From NCBI GenBank assembly GCA_024226735.1, contig JAAELL010000348.1:22569-86568 (forward strand): a DNA stretch of 64,000 nucleotides, in the 5' to 3' direction. Source of the stretch: a bacterium. Its GTDB lineage: Bacteria > Planctomycetota > UBA1135 > GCA-002686595. The number at the start of each line of letters is the position of its first letter. The first letter of the stretch is position 1. The position numbers and the translations under genes were made by a program. The notes under the pieces were generated by a model. That model did no database searches. It worked only from the letters and a program-made list of their open reading frames with translations, and was not told where the DNA came from. This document shows, piece after piece, positions 1 to 8,880 of this stretch.

Positions 1-131
1 CGTCGACAGCATCGATCAGCACGAAGCTGTTGCCCGTGCCGACGAGGAACGCGCCCTTTCGCCCATTCCACTGTTCACCGAGATGGCCCATGGAGCCGTC
101 ATTGTCGCAAACCGAAGAGGAGGCATCACCG
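1..131. other. Left edge, no gene assigned
   Basis: Both strands have an open frame here. The minus strand reads from a possible ATG at 91 into the window edge (MGHLGEQWNGRKG at its start) with GC-rich third positions. A plus-strand frame is open as well. Neither gives a family I recognise, and the stretch is too short to decide, so I assign no gene. The plus-strand AGGAGG at about 118-123 belongs to the next feature. Confidence 0.25.
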
Positions 132-266
132 ATGGCAGCCGAGATCGTGGTCGGATTGAACGTAACGGACGAAGAACGCTACACGCGCTACCGAGCGGGC
201 ATGGCGATGATCGCCGCGTACGAGGCGCGGGCTCGGTACCACCCCAACCGCGAAGCTCCTGCCTAG
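132..266 (+). pseudogene. DUF1330-like remnant with internal deletion
   Basis: A 44-residue reading frame starts at an ATG preceded by AGGAGG eight bases upstream, which fixes the start. Its first 24 residues (MAAEIVVGLNVTDEERYTRY, then RAGM) match the N-terminus of DUF1330 proteins of about 95 residues as I remember them. The next residues (MIAAYE) look like the end of the same family. The middle, about 50 residues, is missing in frame. It is therefore probably an internally deleted, non-functional copy, although a short product could still be made. Its stop codon overlaps the stop of the convergent RNase HIII gene. The function of DUF1330 is unknown. Confidence 0.5.
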
Positions 267-1162
267 CGGCGGTCGAGCCGCGACTCGATCTTGCCCGTGT
301 TCTTGAAGTGCAGCTTGGCCACCAGGCCGAGGTGCTTCTCACCGTGTGCGCGGCAGAACTCGGCGCCGACGGCATCGACGGGCAGACCCGCGCCCTTGTG
401 CAGGGCGATCTCCCAGCGCGAGGACAGCATGTCGAGCCGCAGCAGGAACTCGGCACGTGCGAGCACGCTCGCCGCGGCGACGGCGACGTGGCGCTCGGCG
501 CGCGGCGCCTGGAAGAGCTCCATGTCGGTCCCGGCCAGCGCCTCGCGCATGACGCTCTCCTTGGCGAACTGATCGACGAGCACGCGCGCACCGGACTGGG
601 CGAGCTCACGGATCGCGTCGGCGTGCAGGTCGGCGAGCATCGCGTTGAGGCCCGTGTAGTTCGGGTAGCGCCCGTTGTAGTCGGCGGGGTCGAGCACCTG
701 GATCGAGTGCGGCACCCGCTCGCGCAGGTACGCCGCGAAGCGCAACGCCTTGTCGTCGGAGAGCTGCTTGCTGTCGGTGATGCCGAGCTTGACGAGCCCC
801 GCCTGCTCGTCCTCCTCGAGCCGCACCGCGGCGACGACGAGCGGCCCGAAGTAGTCGCCCTTGCCAGCCTCGTCCGAGCCGATGACGGTTCCGTCGAGCT
901 CGAGCGCCTCCTCGGCGGGCTCGTCCGCCGCGCCCATCTCCTCGAGCTCGAGATCGGTGAAGCGCGCGAGGAACGTGAGCGGATCCGCGCTCTGCACGAC
1001 GAGCTTGCCGGACTTGTAGAGCGTCGCCACGGCGCCCTCGCCCTTCACGCTGAACAGGGCGTGCGGCACGCTGCGGAACTCGAAAGCGCCGCCCTCGAAG
1101 CGCTTCTCGAGCGCGGCGCGCTGGGCGCGGGGAACCTGAACGACGAGGGTTTGCTGACTCAC
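263..1162 (-). CDS. rnhC: Ribonuclease HIII
   Basis: Cleaves the RNA strand of RNA-DNA hybrids in the cytoplasm, removing R-loops and primers. The product is about 299 residues from the GTG at 1162, the usual RNase HIII length. An N-terminal TBP-like substrate-binding domain (about residues 1-80) is followed by the RNase H fold with GSDEAGKGDYFGP at about 95-107, carrying the Asp-Glu catalytic pair typical of type 2 RNases H. Later LVDQFA and AAASVLARAEF blocks also fit. Longer in-frame starts (ATG at 1186 or upstream) exist but would run into the divergent Rieske gene, and the N-terminal strand VSQQTLVVQVP fits the family start. It converges with the DUF1330 remnant. Confidence 0.93.
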   Translation of the reverse strand: MSQQTLVVQVPRAQRAALEKRFEGGAFEFRSVPHALFSVKGEGAVATLYKSGKLVVQSADPLTFLARFTDLELEEMGAADEPAEEALELDGTVIGSDEAGKGDYFGPLVVAAVRLEEDEQAGLVKLGITDSKQLSDDKALRFAAYLRERVPHSIQVLDPADYNGRYPNYTGLNAMLADLHADAIRELAQSGARVLVDQFAKESVMREALAGTDMELFQAPRAERHVAVAAASVLARAEFLLRLDMLSSRWEIALHKGAGLPVDAVGAEFCRAHGEKHLGLVAKLHFKNTGKIESRLDRR

Positions 1163-1184
1163 GCAGTTAGGATACGCGCCATCC

Positions 1185-1538
1185 ATGGCCGAACCCACGA
1201 CCTTCGACACGCAGCTCGCCCCCGATGCCCTCGACCCCGAACGCCCCGTGCCGTTCGACACGCCGTGGGGACACTTCGCGCTCTACACGATCGAGGGCCG
1301 CGTCGTGTGCGCCGAGAGCTTCTGCCCGCACCTTCTGGGCCCGCTCTTCCAGGGCACGCAGTCGGACGACGAGGTGACCTGCCCCTGGCACTTGTGGCGT
1401 TTTTCGCTCACGACCGGCGAGTGCACCCACGCACCGACGAAGGAGGCGATGGCGACGATACGGATCCGGCGCTTGGCCGTGGAGGTCGGGGAGAAGGGGA
1501 CGTTCGTGTTGCGGCCGTTGGTGGAGGACGAGGGGTGA
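1185..1538 (+). CDS. Rieske 2Fe-2S ferredoxin-like protein
   Basis: A 117-residue single-domain Rieske protein. The cluster ligands are visible as C47-P-H49 and C66-P-W-H69, and no transmembrane segment or second domain is present. That makes it a soluble electron carrier of the kind that serves dioxygenases or the NirD-like group rather than a bc1 subunit. The gene is divergent from rnhC, with only about 20 bases between starts, so the two promoters must overlap the coding ends. The next gene (PLP enzyme) starts about 110 bases downstream on the same strand. The redox partner cannot be told from the context. Confidence 0.88.
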   Translation: MAEPTTFDTQLAPDALDPERPVPFDTPWGHFALYTIEGRVVCAESFCPHLLGPLFQGTQSDDEVTCPWHLWRFSLTTGECTHAPTKEAMATIRIRRLAVEVGEKGTFVLRPLVEDEG

Positions 1539-1646
1539 AACGGAGGGTCTGGCCTGGCGAGCGTACGGACTTGGGCCCTACCCCTTCCGTGGCCCTCGCT
1601 CGCTCCCCTAGAATGCCCCGTCCGCCCCACCCCCGGAGACTCTCCC

Positions 1647-3011
1647 TTGCAACCTCTCGACACCATCCTCGACGCGATCGGCAACACGCCGATGGTGCGC
1701 CTCAACCAAGTCGGTAAAGACACCGGCTGCACGTTCTACGCCAAGTGCGAGTTCATGAACGCCGGAGGTTCGGTCAAGGACCGCATCGGCAAGCGCATGG
1801 TCGAGGAGGCGGAGAAGAACGGGCGCATCAAGCCCGGCGACACGCTGATCGAACCGACCAGCGGCAACACCGGGATCGGCATGGCGCTCGCGGCGGCGGT
1901 CAAGGGCTACCGCATGATCGTGACGATGCCCGAGAAGATGAGCCACGAGAAGCAGGTCGCGCTCGAGGCACTCGGGGCCGAGATCATCCGCACGCCAACC
2001 GAGGCCGCGTGGGACGCGCCCGATAGCCACATCGGCGTCGCGAAGCAGCTACAGAGCATCCTGCCCAACGCGCACATCCTCGATCAGTACTCGAACCCCG
2101 ACAACCCGCTCGCGCACTACCACACGACCGGGCCCGAGATCCTCGAGCAAACGGGCGGCGGCAAGTTCGACTACCTCGTCGCCGGTGCGGGCACCGGGGG
2201 GACGATCACCGGCATCGCGAGGCGTCTCAAGGAAGAGGCGCCGCACGTCAAGATCATCGGCGTCGACCCCGTCGGCTCGATCCTCGCGGGGCCGGGCGAG
2301 ATCTCCTCGTACAAGGTCGAGGGCATCGGCTATGACTTCATTCCGGACGTGCTCGACCGCGACCTCGTCGACGAGTGGGTCAAGTCGGAGGACCGCGAGT
2401 CGTTCCTCGTCGCGCGGCGGCTGATCCGCAAGGAGGGCATGCTCTGTGGCGGGAGCTCGGGCACCGCGATGTGGGCCGCCCTGCAGATCGCCAAGCGCGA
2501 GGGGCCGGGCAAGACGTTCGTCATCGTCCTGCCCGACTCGGTGCGCAACTACATGACCAAGTTCGTCGACGAGCAGTGGATGAAGGAGAGCGGCTTCGAC
2601 GAGCGGCGCTGGGAAGCCGACTCGTGCGGCGACCTGATCCGGCGCCTACCCCAGCGCGAGCTCGTCACCGCGCAGAGCAAGAACACCGTCGCCGAAGCCG
2701 TGATGAGCATGAAGCAGCACGGCATCAGCCAGCTCCCGGTCGTCGAGGACGGCCGGCTCGTCGGCATCCTGACCGAATCGGACGTCCTCTCGCGCCTGGT
2801 CACCGGGAGCGCGAAGAACGACACGACCGTCGCCGAGGTCATGTTCCGCAACGTCGACACCGTCCACGCGGCGGCGGATGCGTCGGAGCTCCTCGAGCTC
2901 TTCGCCAAGGACGAGGTCGGGCTCGTCGTCGACGACGGTGATCGGCTCGTGGGGATCCTGACGAAGATGGACCTCGTCGATCACCTGACGGCGGCGATCA
3001 GCGCGGGCTGA
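1647..3011 (+). CDS. Cystathionine beta-synthase-like PLP enzyme with CBS pair
   Basis: A cytoplasmic fold-type II PLP enzyme that condenses serine or O-acetylserine with a thiol or sulfide (cystathionine beta-synthase or cysteine synthase). The PLP lysine is K44 in GGSVKDR, the substrate loop is TSGNTG at 71-76, and the phosphate-binding GTGGT loop is at 182-186. Two CBS domains (about 335-452) follow, giving the architecture of eukaryotic CBS without the heme domain. The domain pair probably regulates the enzyme through adenosyl ligands. The start is the TTG at 1647, supported by GGAG about nine bases upstream and the N-terminus [19 protein letters not shown]. Whether it acts in transsulfuration or cysteine synthesis cannot be read from the sequence. 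Confidence 0.9.
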   Translation: MQPLDTILDAIGNTPMVRLNQVGKDTGCTFYAKCEFMNAGGSVKDRIGKRMVEEAEKNGRIKPGDTLIEPTSGNTGIGMALAAAVKGYRMIVTMPEKMSHEKQVALEALGAEIIRTPTEAAWDAPDSHIGVAKQLQSILPNAHILDQYSNPDNPLAHYHTTGPEILEQTGGGKFDYLVAGAGTGGTITGIARRLKEEAPHVKIIGVDPVGSILAGPGEISSYKVEGIGYDFIPDVLDRDLVDEWVKSEDRESFLVARRLIRKEGMLCGGSSGTAMWAALQIAKREGPGKTFVIVLPDSVRNYMTKFVDEQWMKESGFDERRWEADSCGDLIRRLPQRELVTAQSKNTVAEAVMSMKQHGISQLPVVEDGRLVGILTESDVLSRLVTGSAKNDTTVAEVMFRNVDTVHAAADASELLELFAKDEVGLVVDDGDRLVGILTKMDLVDHLTAAISAG

Positions 3012-3026
3012 CGCTCCGGTCGTCCT

Positions 3027-3488
3027 TTAGCCCTGCTCTTCTTGGCTCAGGCGCGGCTCTCGCTCCGCGCGCGCCTTCGCCGATCGCGGCTCCCATTCGG
3101 TGTTCGCGAGCGCGAAGGTGTCGCCGGCTGTGGCGAGGTAGAGCCAGGTGGCGCCCCAAAAGACCAGGCCGACGCCGATCTTGACGATGCCGTCGGGGCC
3201 AAGCAGCGTGCCGCTCACGAGGCCCGCGATCAGGCCGGCGAGGCTGATGCCGCCGAGCGTCAGCACGGCCGTCCAGCGCGCCCACTGACGCACCATGTAG
3301 AGGCCGCGCGCGACCAAGATCAGCATCGTGCCGGCGAAGCACTCACCGAAGCGTTGTGGCCCGACCTGGTTGAAGAGCCCGTCGCCGATGAAGAACGCCC
3401 CCGCGATCCCGACCATGAGGATCATCGGAAAGAGCGTCGCGCGCACCTCGTTGCGCGCCGCGCTCGGATACTTCTCGTGGAGCTCCAT
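3027..3488 (-). CDS. Small multi-pass membrane protein
   Basis: A 153-residue protein of unknown function. After a polar N-terminus (MELHEKYPSAARNEV) come about four hydrophobic segments (roughly 16-36, 45-62, 70-95 and 100-125), then a charged tail rich in Arg and Glu. The gene overlaps the upstream membrane-protein gene by a TGATG, so the two are translationally coupled and probably act together. I recognise no named family. The start ATG at 3488 is chosen because of this overlap; longer in-frame starts upstream would overrun the neighbour. Confidence 0.7.
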   Translation of the reverse strand: MELHEKYPSAARNEVRATLFPMILMVGIAGAFFIGDGLFNQVGPQRFGECFAGTMLILVARGLYMVRQWARWTAVLTLGGISLAGLIAGLVSGTLLGPDGIVKIGVGLVFWGATWLYLATAGDTFALANTEWEPRSAKARAEREPRLSQEEQG

Positions 3489-3892
3489 CAGGTGACGGCC
3501 GTGTGTTCGCGCGGCATGCGCTCGAGCCACTGCATCGCGCCGACGATCGTAACGACGCTGATGACCGCGCTGATCGGGCCCGTGTTGACCAGGCCGATCC
3601 CGGAGAAGATGACCGCCGCCCACAGCCAGGGACGAGAGCCGTGCCACGCACGCCAACAGACGTAGAGCAAGAACACGTAGAACACCGCCATGCCCGCCAC
3701 GACGACGGCTCCGAGCGAGAACGCGACGATCGGCAGCAGCCCGAAGTCGGCGGGGTTGAAGGTCGACGCCGACGCGGCGAGCATCCAGAGGCCCCCGATC
3801 GCGCACAGCACCGCGGTGATCATCGCGTGCACGGCCGAGAGCACGAGCCCAGCGGTGAGGAGCTCGGGGCGGGGGGTGGTGGGAGCGGACAT
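3488..3892 (-). CDS. Small multi-pass membrane protein, coupled to next gene
   Basis: A 134-residue protein with about three to four hydrophobic segments (roughly 10-35, 45-75 and 85-115) and short charged ends. The stop overlaps the start of the downstream membrane-protein gene, so the pair forms a two-gene unit. The start is taken as the ATG at 3892 (MSAPTTPRPELL); an ATG further upstream would add 13 residues. No conserved catalytic or binding motif is visible and the function is unknown. The gene is divergent from the TRAP receptor gene, with about 160 bases between starts. Confidence 0.65.
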   Translation of the reverse strand: MSAPTTPRPELLTAGLVLSAVHAMITAVLCAIGGLWMLAASASTFNPADFGLLPIVAFSLGAVVVAGMAVFYVFLLYVCWRAWHGSRPWLWAAVIFSGIGLVNTGPISAVISVVTIVGAMQWLERMPREHTAVT

Positions 3893-4055
3893 GGCGTGGG
3901 GCGTTTCTGGGCGTGGGGAGTCGTGGAGCACTACTCCCGGCGCCGCCGATTATTCTGGGTCCCGGCGAAACCGGCGGCGGTTCGGTGCGGTCTCCGTGGG
4001 TCTCCCTCCGGGGGTGGGTGGGAAGGCTTCCGCCGGCGGCCGTAGGATGGGCGCC

Positions 4056-5219
4056 ATGAGCGACGCCAGCCCCTCCCCGCATCCCCGTTCGAGTCACGGC
4101 TCAGCGCCCGATCTCGCCCGCCGCGATCTCCTCAAGCGCGTCGCGATCGGCGGCGCCGCCGCGGGAGGCCTCGCCGCCTGCGGCCCGGCGTCCTCGGGGG
4201 GCCCCGCGGCGACGCATACGACCGAGCGCGTGCGCTGGCGCCTCGCCTCGAGCTTCCCCAGCTCGCTCGACACGATCTACGGCGCGGCCGACGTCCTCTC
4301 CGAACGCGTCGCCGCGATGACGGGCGGCAACTTCGAAATCCGCGTCTACCAGGCGGGCGAGCTCGTGCCGGCGCTGCAAGTGATGGACGGGGTGCAGAAC
4401 GGCTCGGTGCACGTCGGCCAGACCGCGGGCTACTACTACACCGGCAAGAGCCCCGCGCTCGCGTTCGACACGTGCGTGCCGTTCGGCCTGACCGCGCGCC
4501 AGCAGAACGCGTGGCTGCACGAGGGTGGTGGCCTCGAGGTCATGCGCAGGATGTACGCCGACTTCAAGATACTCAACTTCCCGTGCGGCAACACCGGCGC
4601 GCAGATGGGCGGCTGGTTCAAGCGCGAGATCGGCGGCATCGCGGACATGAAGGGGCTCAAGATGCGCATCCCCGGCCTGGGCGGAAAGGTGATGGACGCT
4701 CTCGGGGTCGCGGTCCAGGTGCTCGGTGCGCCCGAGATCTATCCGGCGCTCGAGCGCGGCGCGATCGATGCGACCGAGTGGGTCGGGCCGTACGACGACG
4801 AGAAACTGGGCTTCCACAAGATCGCCAAGCACTACTACTACCCCGGGTGGTGGGAGCCGGGCCCGTCGCTGTCGTTCCTCGTCGGACGCGGGGCCTGGGA
4901 TGCGCTGCCCGCGGCCTACCAGCAGGTCTTCACCGCAGCTTCGCAAGAGGCGGCGAGCGCCATGCAGTCACGCTACGACGCCAAGAACCCCGCGGCCCTC
5001 GCGCGACTGGTCGACGCGGGCGTCGCGCTGCACCCGTTCGCCGACGACATCCTGCGCGCCGCGCGCGAGGCGTCCGAACAGATCCTGTCCGATCAGGCCG
5101 CCAGCGATGCGGGGTACAAGTCGATGCTGGAGGGCTGGCGCGCATTCCGCGAGCAGTCCTTCCGCTGGTTCGGCCGGGCCGAGCTCGCCTACGCGAACTT
5201 CGCGTTCCGGGGCGCCTGA
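4056..5219 (+). CDS. TRAP transporter solute-binding lipoprotein (DctP/TakP type)
   Basis: Periplasmic substrate receptor of a tripartite ATP-independent transporter, 387 residues. The N-terminus has a twin-arginine motif (RRDLLK at 22-27), a hydrophobic stretch and a lipobox LAAC with Cys42, so it is probably exported by Tat and lipid-anchored. The body has the TRAP receptor pattern (VLSERV, GELVPALQ, TAGYYYTGKSPALAFD, GAIDATEWVGPYDD), which resembles the TakP/2-oxo-acid or mannitol/chloroaromatic branch. The ligand is not determined. The permease genes lie at 9757-11690 on the opposite strand rather than next to it. The stop is one base from the next gene's GTG start. Confidence 0.88.
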   Translation: MSDASPSPHPRSSHGSAPDLARRDLLKRVAIGGAAAGGLAACGPASSGGPAATHTTERVRWRLASSFPSSLDTIYGAADVLSERVAAMTGGNFEIRVYQAGELVPALQVMDGVQNGSVHVGQTAGYYYTGKSPALAFDTCVPFGLTARQQNAWLHEGGGLEVMRRMYADFKILNFPCGNTGAQMGGWFKREIGGIADMKGLKMRIPGLGGKVMDALGVAVQVLGAPEIYPALERGAIDATEWVGPYDDEKLGFHKIAKHYYYPGWWEPGPSLSFLVGRGAWDALPAAYQQVFTAASQEAASAMQSRYDAKNPAALARLVDAGVALHPFADDILRAAREASEQILSDQAASDAGYKSMLEGWRAFREQSFRWFGRAELAYANFAFRGA

Positions 5220-5220
5220 C

Positions 5221-7509
5221 GTGCGCCGCCACGCACGACTCGTCCTTCTTCTGCTCGCCGCGGCGTGTTCACGGACCGGCGCCCCGCCGGCGCCCGCGCG
5301 TGGCGTGCCTCTCGACTTCTCCGCCGCGGAGAGCGCGATCGAGGAAGCGATCGAGGCGGGACACCTGCCCGGCGCGGTGCTGCTCGTCGGCCGCGGAGAC
5401 GCGATCCTGCACCGCGCGGCGTACGGCAACCGCCGCGCCGCGCCCGTGCCCGAGGCGATGACGGTCGATACCGTCTTTGACCTCGCCTCGCTCACCAAGG
5501 TCGTCGCGACGGCGACGAGCGTCGTGAAGCTCGTCGAGGACGGGCGCGTGCGCCTCGACGCGCCGGTGCAGGAGTATCTTCCGGAGTTCGGAACGAACGG
5601 GAAGGAGGCGATCACGGTCGAGCACCTCCTGCTCCATCGCGGCGGCCTGATCCCCGACAACTCCCTCTCCGACTACGCCGACGGACCCGCCCAGGCCTGG
5701 GAGCGCATCTGCGCCCTCGAGCCGCGCGCCGAGCCGGGCACGAGCTTCACCTACACCGACGTCGGCTTCATCGTCCTCGCGGCGCTGGTCAAGGCGGTCG
5801 ATGGCAGGGCGCTGGACGCCTTCGCCCGCGAGGAGCTGTTCGAGCCGCTCGGCATGGGCGACACGACGTTTCGCCCAGGACCCGAGCTCGCCGCGCGCTG
5901 CGCCCCGACGGAGCGACGCGAGGGACGCTGGATGCAGGGCGAGGTCCACGACCCGCGCGCCTTCGCGCTCGGGGGCGTCGCCGGCCACGCGGGGCTCTTC
6001 TCGACCGCGGACGATCTCGCGCGCTATTGCCAGGCGATCCTGGCCGGCGGCGAGCTCGGCGGCGCGCGCGTCCTGACGCGTTCGACGGTGGACGAGATGA
6101 CCCGGCCGCGCTGGCTGCCCGACCGCACGGGCGGACGCGGGCTCGGCTTCGATTTCGACACGCGCTACTCGTCGGCGCGGGGCTCCTTTCCGCGCGGGAC
6201 GACGTTCGGCCATACCGGCTTCACGGGGACATCCTTCTGGCTCGACCCGCGCACGGGGAGCTACGTGGTCCTGCTCTCCAGCCGCGTGCATCCGGACGGC
6301 TCGGGCAACGTGATCGAGCTGCGGCGCGCCGTCGCGTCGGCCGTCGCCAGCGCCCTGCGTCCACGCCATGCGCCCGGTCCGGTCCGCACCGGGTGCGACG
6401 TCCTCGCGGACGAGGACGCCGCGCGCTTCGCGGGCGCGACCGCCGGCCTGATCACGAACGTCACTGGCCAGACCCGCGAAGGTCGCTCGACGATCGACGT
6501 CCTGGCCCGTTCTGAACACGTTCAACTCGCGAAGATCTTCAGCCCCGAGCACGGCTACTTCGCAGCGCTCGAAGGCGACGTCGACCACGCGACCGACCCC
6601 GCGACGGGCCTTCCCGTCTACAGCCTCTACGGCGACACGCGCAAACCGACCGCCGAGATGCTCGCCGGCATCGATACGCTCGTCTTCGACATCCAGGACG
6701 TCGGCACGCGCTTCTACACGTACATGACGACGCTCGGCTACGCGATGGAAGCGGCGGCCGAGCACGGGGTGCGCGTCGTCGTGCTCGACCGCCCGAATCC
6801 GATCACCGGCGTACTGACCGGTGGCCCGAGCACGGACCCCGAGCGCCTGTCGTTCATCGCCTACAAGCCCATCCCGATCGTCCACGGGATGACGATCGGC
6901 GAGCTCGCGCTCCTGTTCAACGCCGAGTACGGCGGCATCGGCTGCGAGCTCGAGGTCGTCCAGATCGACGGCTGGAAGCGCGCGATGTGGCTCGACGAGA
7001 CGGGCGTGCCGTGGGTCAACCCCTCGCCGAACATGCGCAACCCCACCCAGGCGCTGCTCTACCCGGCCATCGGCCTGCTCGAGGGCGCGAACCTCTCGGT
7101 CGGGCGTGGAACCGACCAGCCGTTCGAGGTCCTGGGTGCGCCGTGGATCGACGGGCCGGCGCTCGCAGACGCGTTGAACGCGGCGCGCCTGCCGGGGCTC
7201 GCGTTCACCTCGATCGCATTCACCCCCGACGCGAGCAAGTTCGAGGGCGAGCGCTGCGGCGGCGTCTACGTGCGCGTCACGGGCCGCGACGCGGTGCGGC
7301 CGGTCACCGCCGGGCTGACGATCGCGTGGCACCTCGGCCAGCTCTTCGGCGACGCCTTCGAGATCGCCGCCGTCGACACCCGCATGATCTCCCGCTCGAC
7401 GTGGGAGGCTCTGGTCACGAGCGAGGATCCGAGCGGGCTAGCGGCGACCTGGAGTACGTCCCTCGCGGACTTCGAGCGCCTGCGGGCGCGGCACCTGCTC
7501 TACGATTGA
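5221..7509 (+). CDS. Serine beta-lactamase-like / NamZ (DUF1343) fusion lipoprotein
   Basis: A 762-residue fusion, probably exported as a lipoprotein (hydrophobic start then LLAAACS). Residues about 30-375 form a class C beta-lactamase/esterase-like serine hydrolase with S90-L-T-K93, Y178-T-D and H331-T-G. Residues about 390-762 form a DUF1343/NamZ domain, the exo-beta-N-acetylmuramidase family, with the conserved SPEHG at 441-445 and DTRKP. In other bacteria NamZ genes often sit beside serine hydrolase and amidase genes of peptidoglycan recycling, so a fused cell-wall turnover enzyme acting in the periplasm is a reasonable inference. The GTG start follows the receptor stop by one base, implying coupled translation. 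Confidence 0.87.
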   Translation: MRRHARLVLLLLAAACSRTGAPPAPARGVPLDFSAAESAIEEAIEAGHLPGAVLLVGRGDAILHRAAYGNRRAAPVPEAMTVDTVFDLASLTKVVATATSVVKLVEDGRVRLDAPVQEYLPEFGTNGKEAITVEHLLLHRGGLIPDNSLSDYADGPAQAWERICALEPRAEPGTSFTYTDVGFIVLAALVKAVDGRALDAFAREELFEPLGMGDTTFRPGPELAARCAPTERREGRWMQGEVHDPRAFALGGVAGHAGLFSTADDLARYCQAILAGGELGGARVLTRSTVDEMTRPRWLPDRTGGRGLGFDFDTRYSSARGSFPRGTTFGHTGFTGTSFWLDPRTGSYVVLLSSRVHPDGSGNVIELRRAVASAVASALRPRHAPGPVRTGCDVLADEDAARFAGATAGLITNVTGQTREGRSTIDVLARSEHVQLAKIFSPEHGYFAALEGDVDHATDPATGLPVYSLYGDTRKPTAEMLAGIDTLVFDIQDVGTRFYTYMTTLGYAMEAAAEHGVRVVVLDRPNPITGVLTGGPSTDPERLSFIAYKPIPIVHGMTIGELALLFNAEYGGIGCELEVVQIDGWKRAMWLDETGVPWVNPSPNMRNPTQALLYPAIGLLEGANLSVGRGTDQPFEVLGAPWIDGPALADALNAARLPGLAFTSIAFTPDASKFEGERCGGVYVRVTGRDAVRPVTAGLTIAWHLGQLFGDAFEIAAVDTRMISRSTWEALVTSEDPSGLAATWSTSLADFERLRARHLLYD

Positions 7510-7511
7510 AC

Positions 7512-8864
7512 GTGTTCAAAAAAACCTCACGTGGGCTCGCCCCCGCCCTGATCATCCCGCTAGTTGCCCCGTCGGCGTGCCGAGCGCCCGCCGCACACGA
7601 CGCGCCGCGCCAGCCCAACGTGGTCCTGATCATGGCCGACGACCTCGGCTACGGCGAGCTCGGCTGCACCGGCCACGCGACGTTCCGCACGCCGGTGCTC
7701 GACGGCCTCGCGGCACGCGGGCTCCGCTTCATCGACTATCACTCGAATGGCGCTGTGTGCTCGCCGACGCGCGCGGCGCTGATGACGGGCCGCTACCAGA
7801 CGCGCGCGGGCATCGAGGGTGTCGTGACCGCCAAGTCACATCGCGACACCGGCTTGGCGCTCGAGGAGTCGACGCTGGCGGAGGAGCTGGGCGCCGCCGG
7901 CTACGCGACAGCCCTCTACGGCAAGTGGCACCTCGGCTACAGCCCCGACTTCAACCCCGTGCACCAGGGCTTCGACGAGTTCCGCGGGTTCGTCAGCGGC
8001 AACGTCGACCTCTTCAGCCACATCGACCAGGTCGGCATGCTGGACTGGTGGCACGACGACACCCTACGGCCCGAGCCCGGGTACGTGACCGAGCTGATCA
8101 CCGACCACGCCGTACGCTTCGTCACCGAGCACGCGAGCGAGCCGTTCTTCCTGTACCTGCCCCACGCCGCGCCACACTACCCCTACCAGGGCCCGCACGA
8201 CGCGGGCTACCGCGAGGTCGGCGACCCGAAGCCCGTCGGGGGCGTCGTTCCCGACAAGGCCCGCGCCTACCGCGAGATGGTCGAGTCGCTGGACGCCCAG
8301 GTCGGCCGGATCCTCGATACGCTCGACGAGCTCGACCTGAGGGACGACACGCTCGTGATCTTCTGTTCCGACAACGGCGGCACCGGCAGGCACGGCTCGT
8401 CGAACGGTCCGCTGCGCGGCAAGAAGGGGCAGTTCTACGAGGGCGGCCACCGCGTGCCGTGCATCGTGAGCTGGCCCGGACGCATCGCGGCTGGCCGGGT
8501 TTCGGACGAGCCCGTCATGAGCATCGACTTCGCGCCGACGTTGCTGCGTCTGGCGGGCGCGCGCGAATCGTCCGCCACCGATGGCGTCGACCTCCGCGGC
8601 CACTGGCTCGACGGCGCCCCTGTCGTTGAGCGCGCGCTGTTTTGGCGCCGGTCCAGCCAGGGTCGCTACGCGGTGCGGCGGGGCGGGTGGAAGCTGCACC
8701 GCTCCTCGAAGCGCGCGGACCTCGAGCTATTCGACCTGCGCGCCGACCCGGGCGAGACGACGGACCTGGCGTCCGCGCATCCCGAGCGCGTGAGCGCGCT
8801 GCTCGCCGAGTACGAGGCTTGGGAGAGCGAGGTCACCGCGGGCGTACAGCCACGGGCGAAGTGA
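7512..8864 (+). CDS. Arylsulfatase, FGly type
   Basis: A 450-residue sulfatase that hydrolyses sulfate esters, probably on polysaccharide or sugar substrates outside the cytoplasm. The formylglycine signature is intact: C83-S-P-T-R87, then AALMTGR. The metal-binding start NVVLIMADDLGYGELG, the YGKWHLG block and the CSDNGG block are all present. The first 25 residues are hydrophobic with a cysteine after PSA, so a signal peptide or lipoprotein signal is likely. GTG at 7512 is preferred over TTG at 7506, which overlaps the preceding stop. It ends a rightward run of receptor, lactamase-NamZ fusion and sulfatase. Confidence 0.9.
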   Translation: MFKKTSRGLAPALIIPLVAPSACRAPAAHDAPRQPNVVLIMADDLGYGELGCTGHATFRTPVLDGLAARGLRFIDYHSNGAVCSPTRAALMTGRYQTRAGIEGVVTAKSHRDTGLALEESTLAEELGAAGYATALYGKWHLGYSPDFNPVHQGFDEFRGFVSGNVDLFSHIDQVGMLDWWHDDTLRPEPGYVTELITDHAVRFVTEHASEPFFLYLPHAAPHYPYQGPHDAGYREVGDPKPVGGVVPDKARAYREMVESLDAQVGRILDTLDELDLRDDTLVIFCSDNGGTGRHGSSNGPLRGKKGQFYEGGHRVPCIVSWPGRIAAGRVSDEPVMSIDFAPTLLRLAGARESSATDGVDLRGHWLDGAPVVERALFWRRSSQGRYAVRRGGWKLHRSSKRADLELFDLRADPGETTDLASAHPERVSALLAEYEAWESEVTAGVQPRAK

Positions 8865-8880
8865 GCGAGTCCCGCGCACG

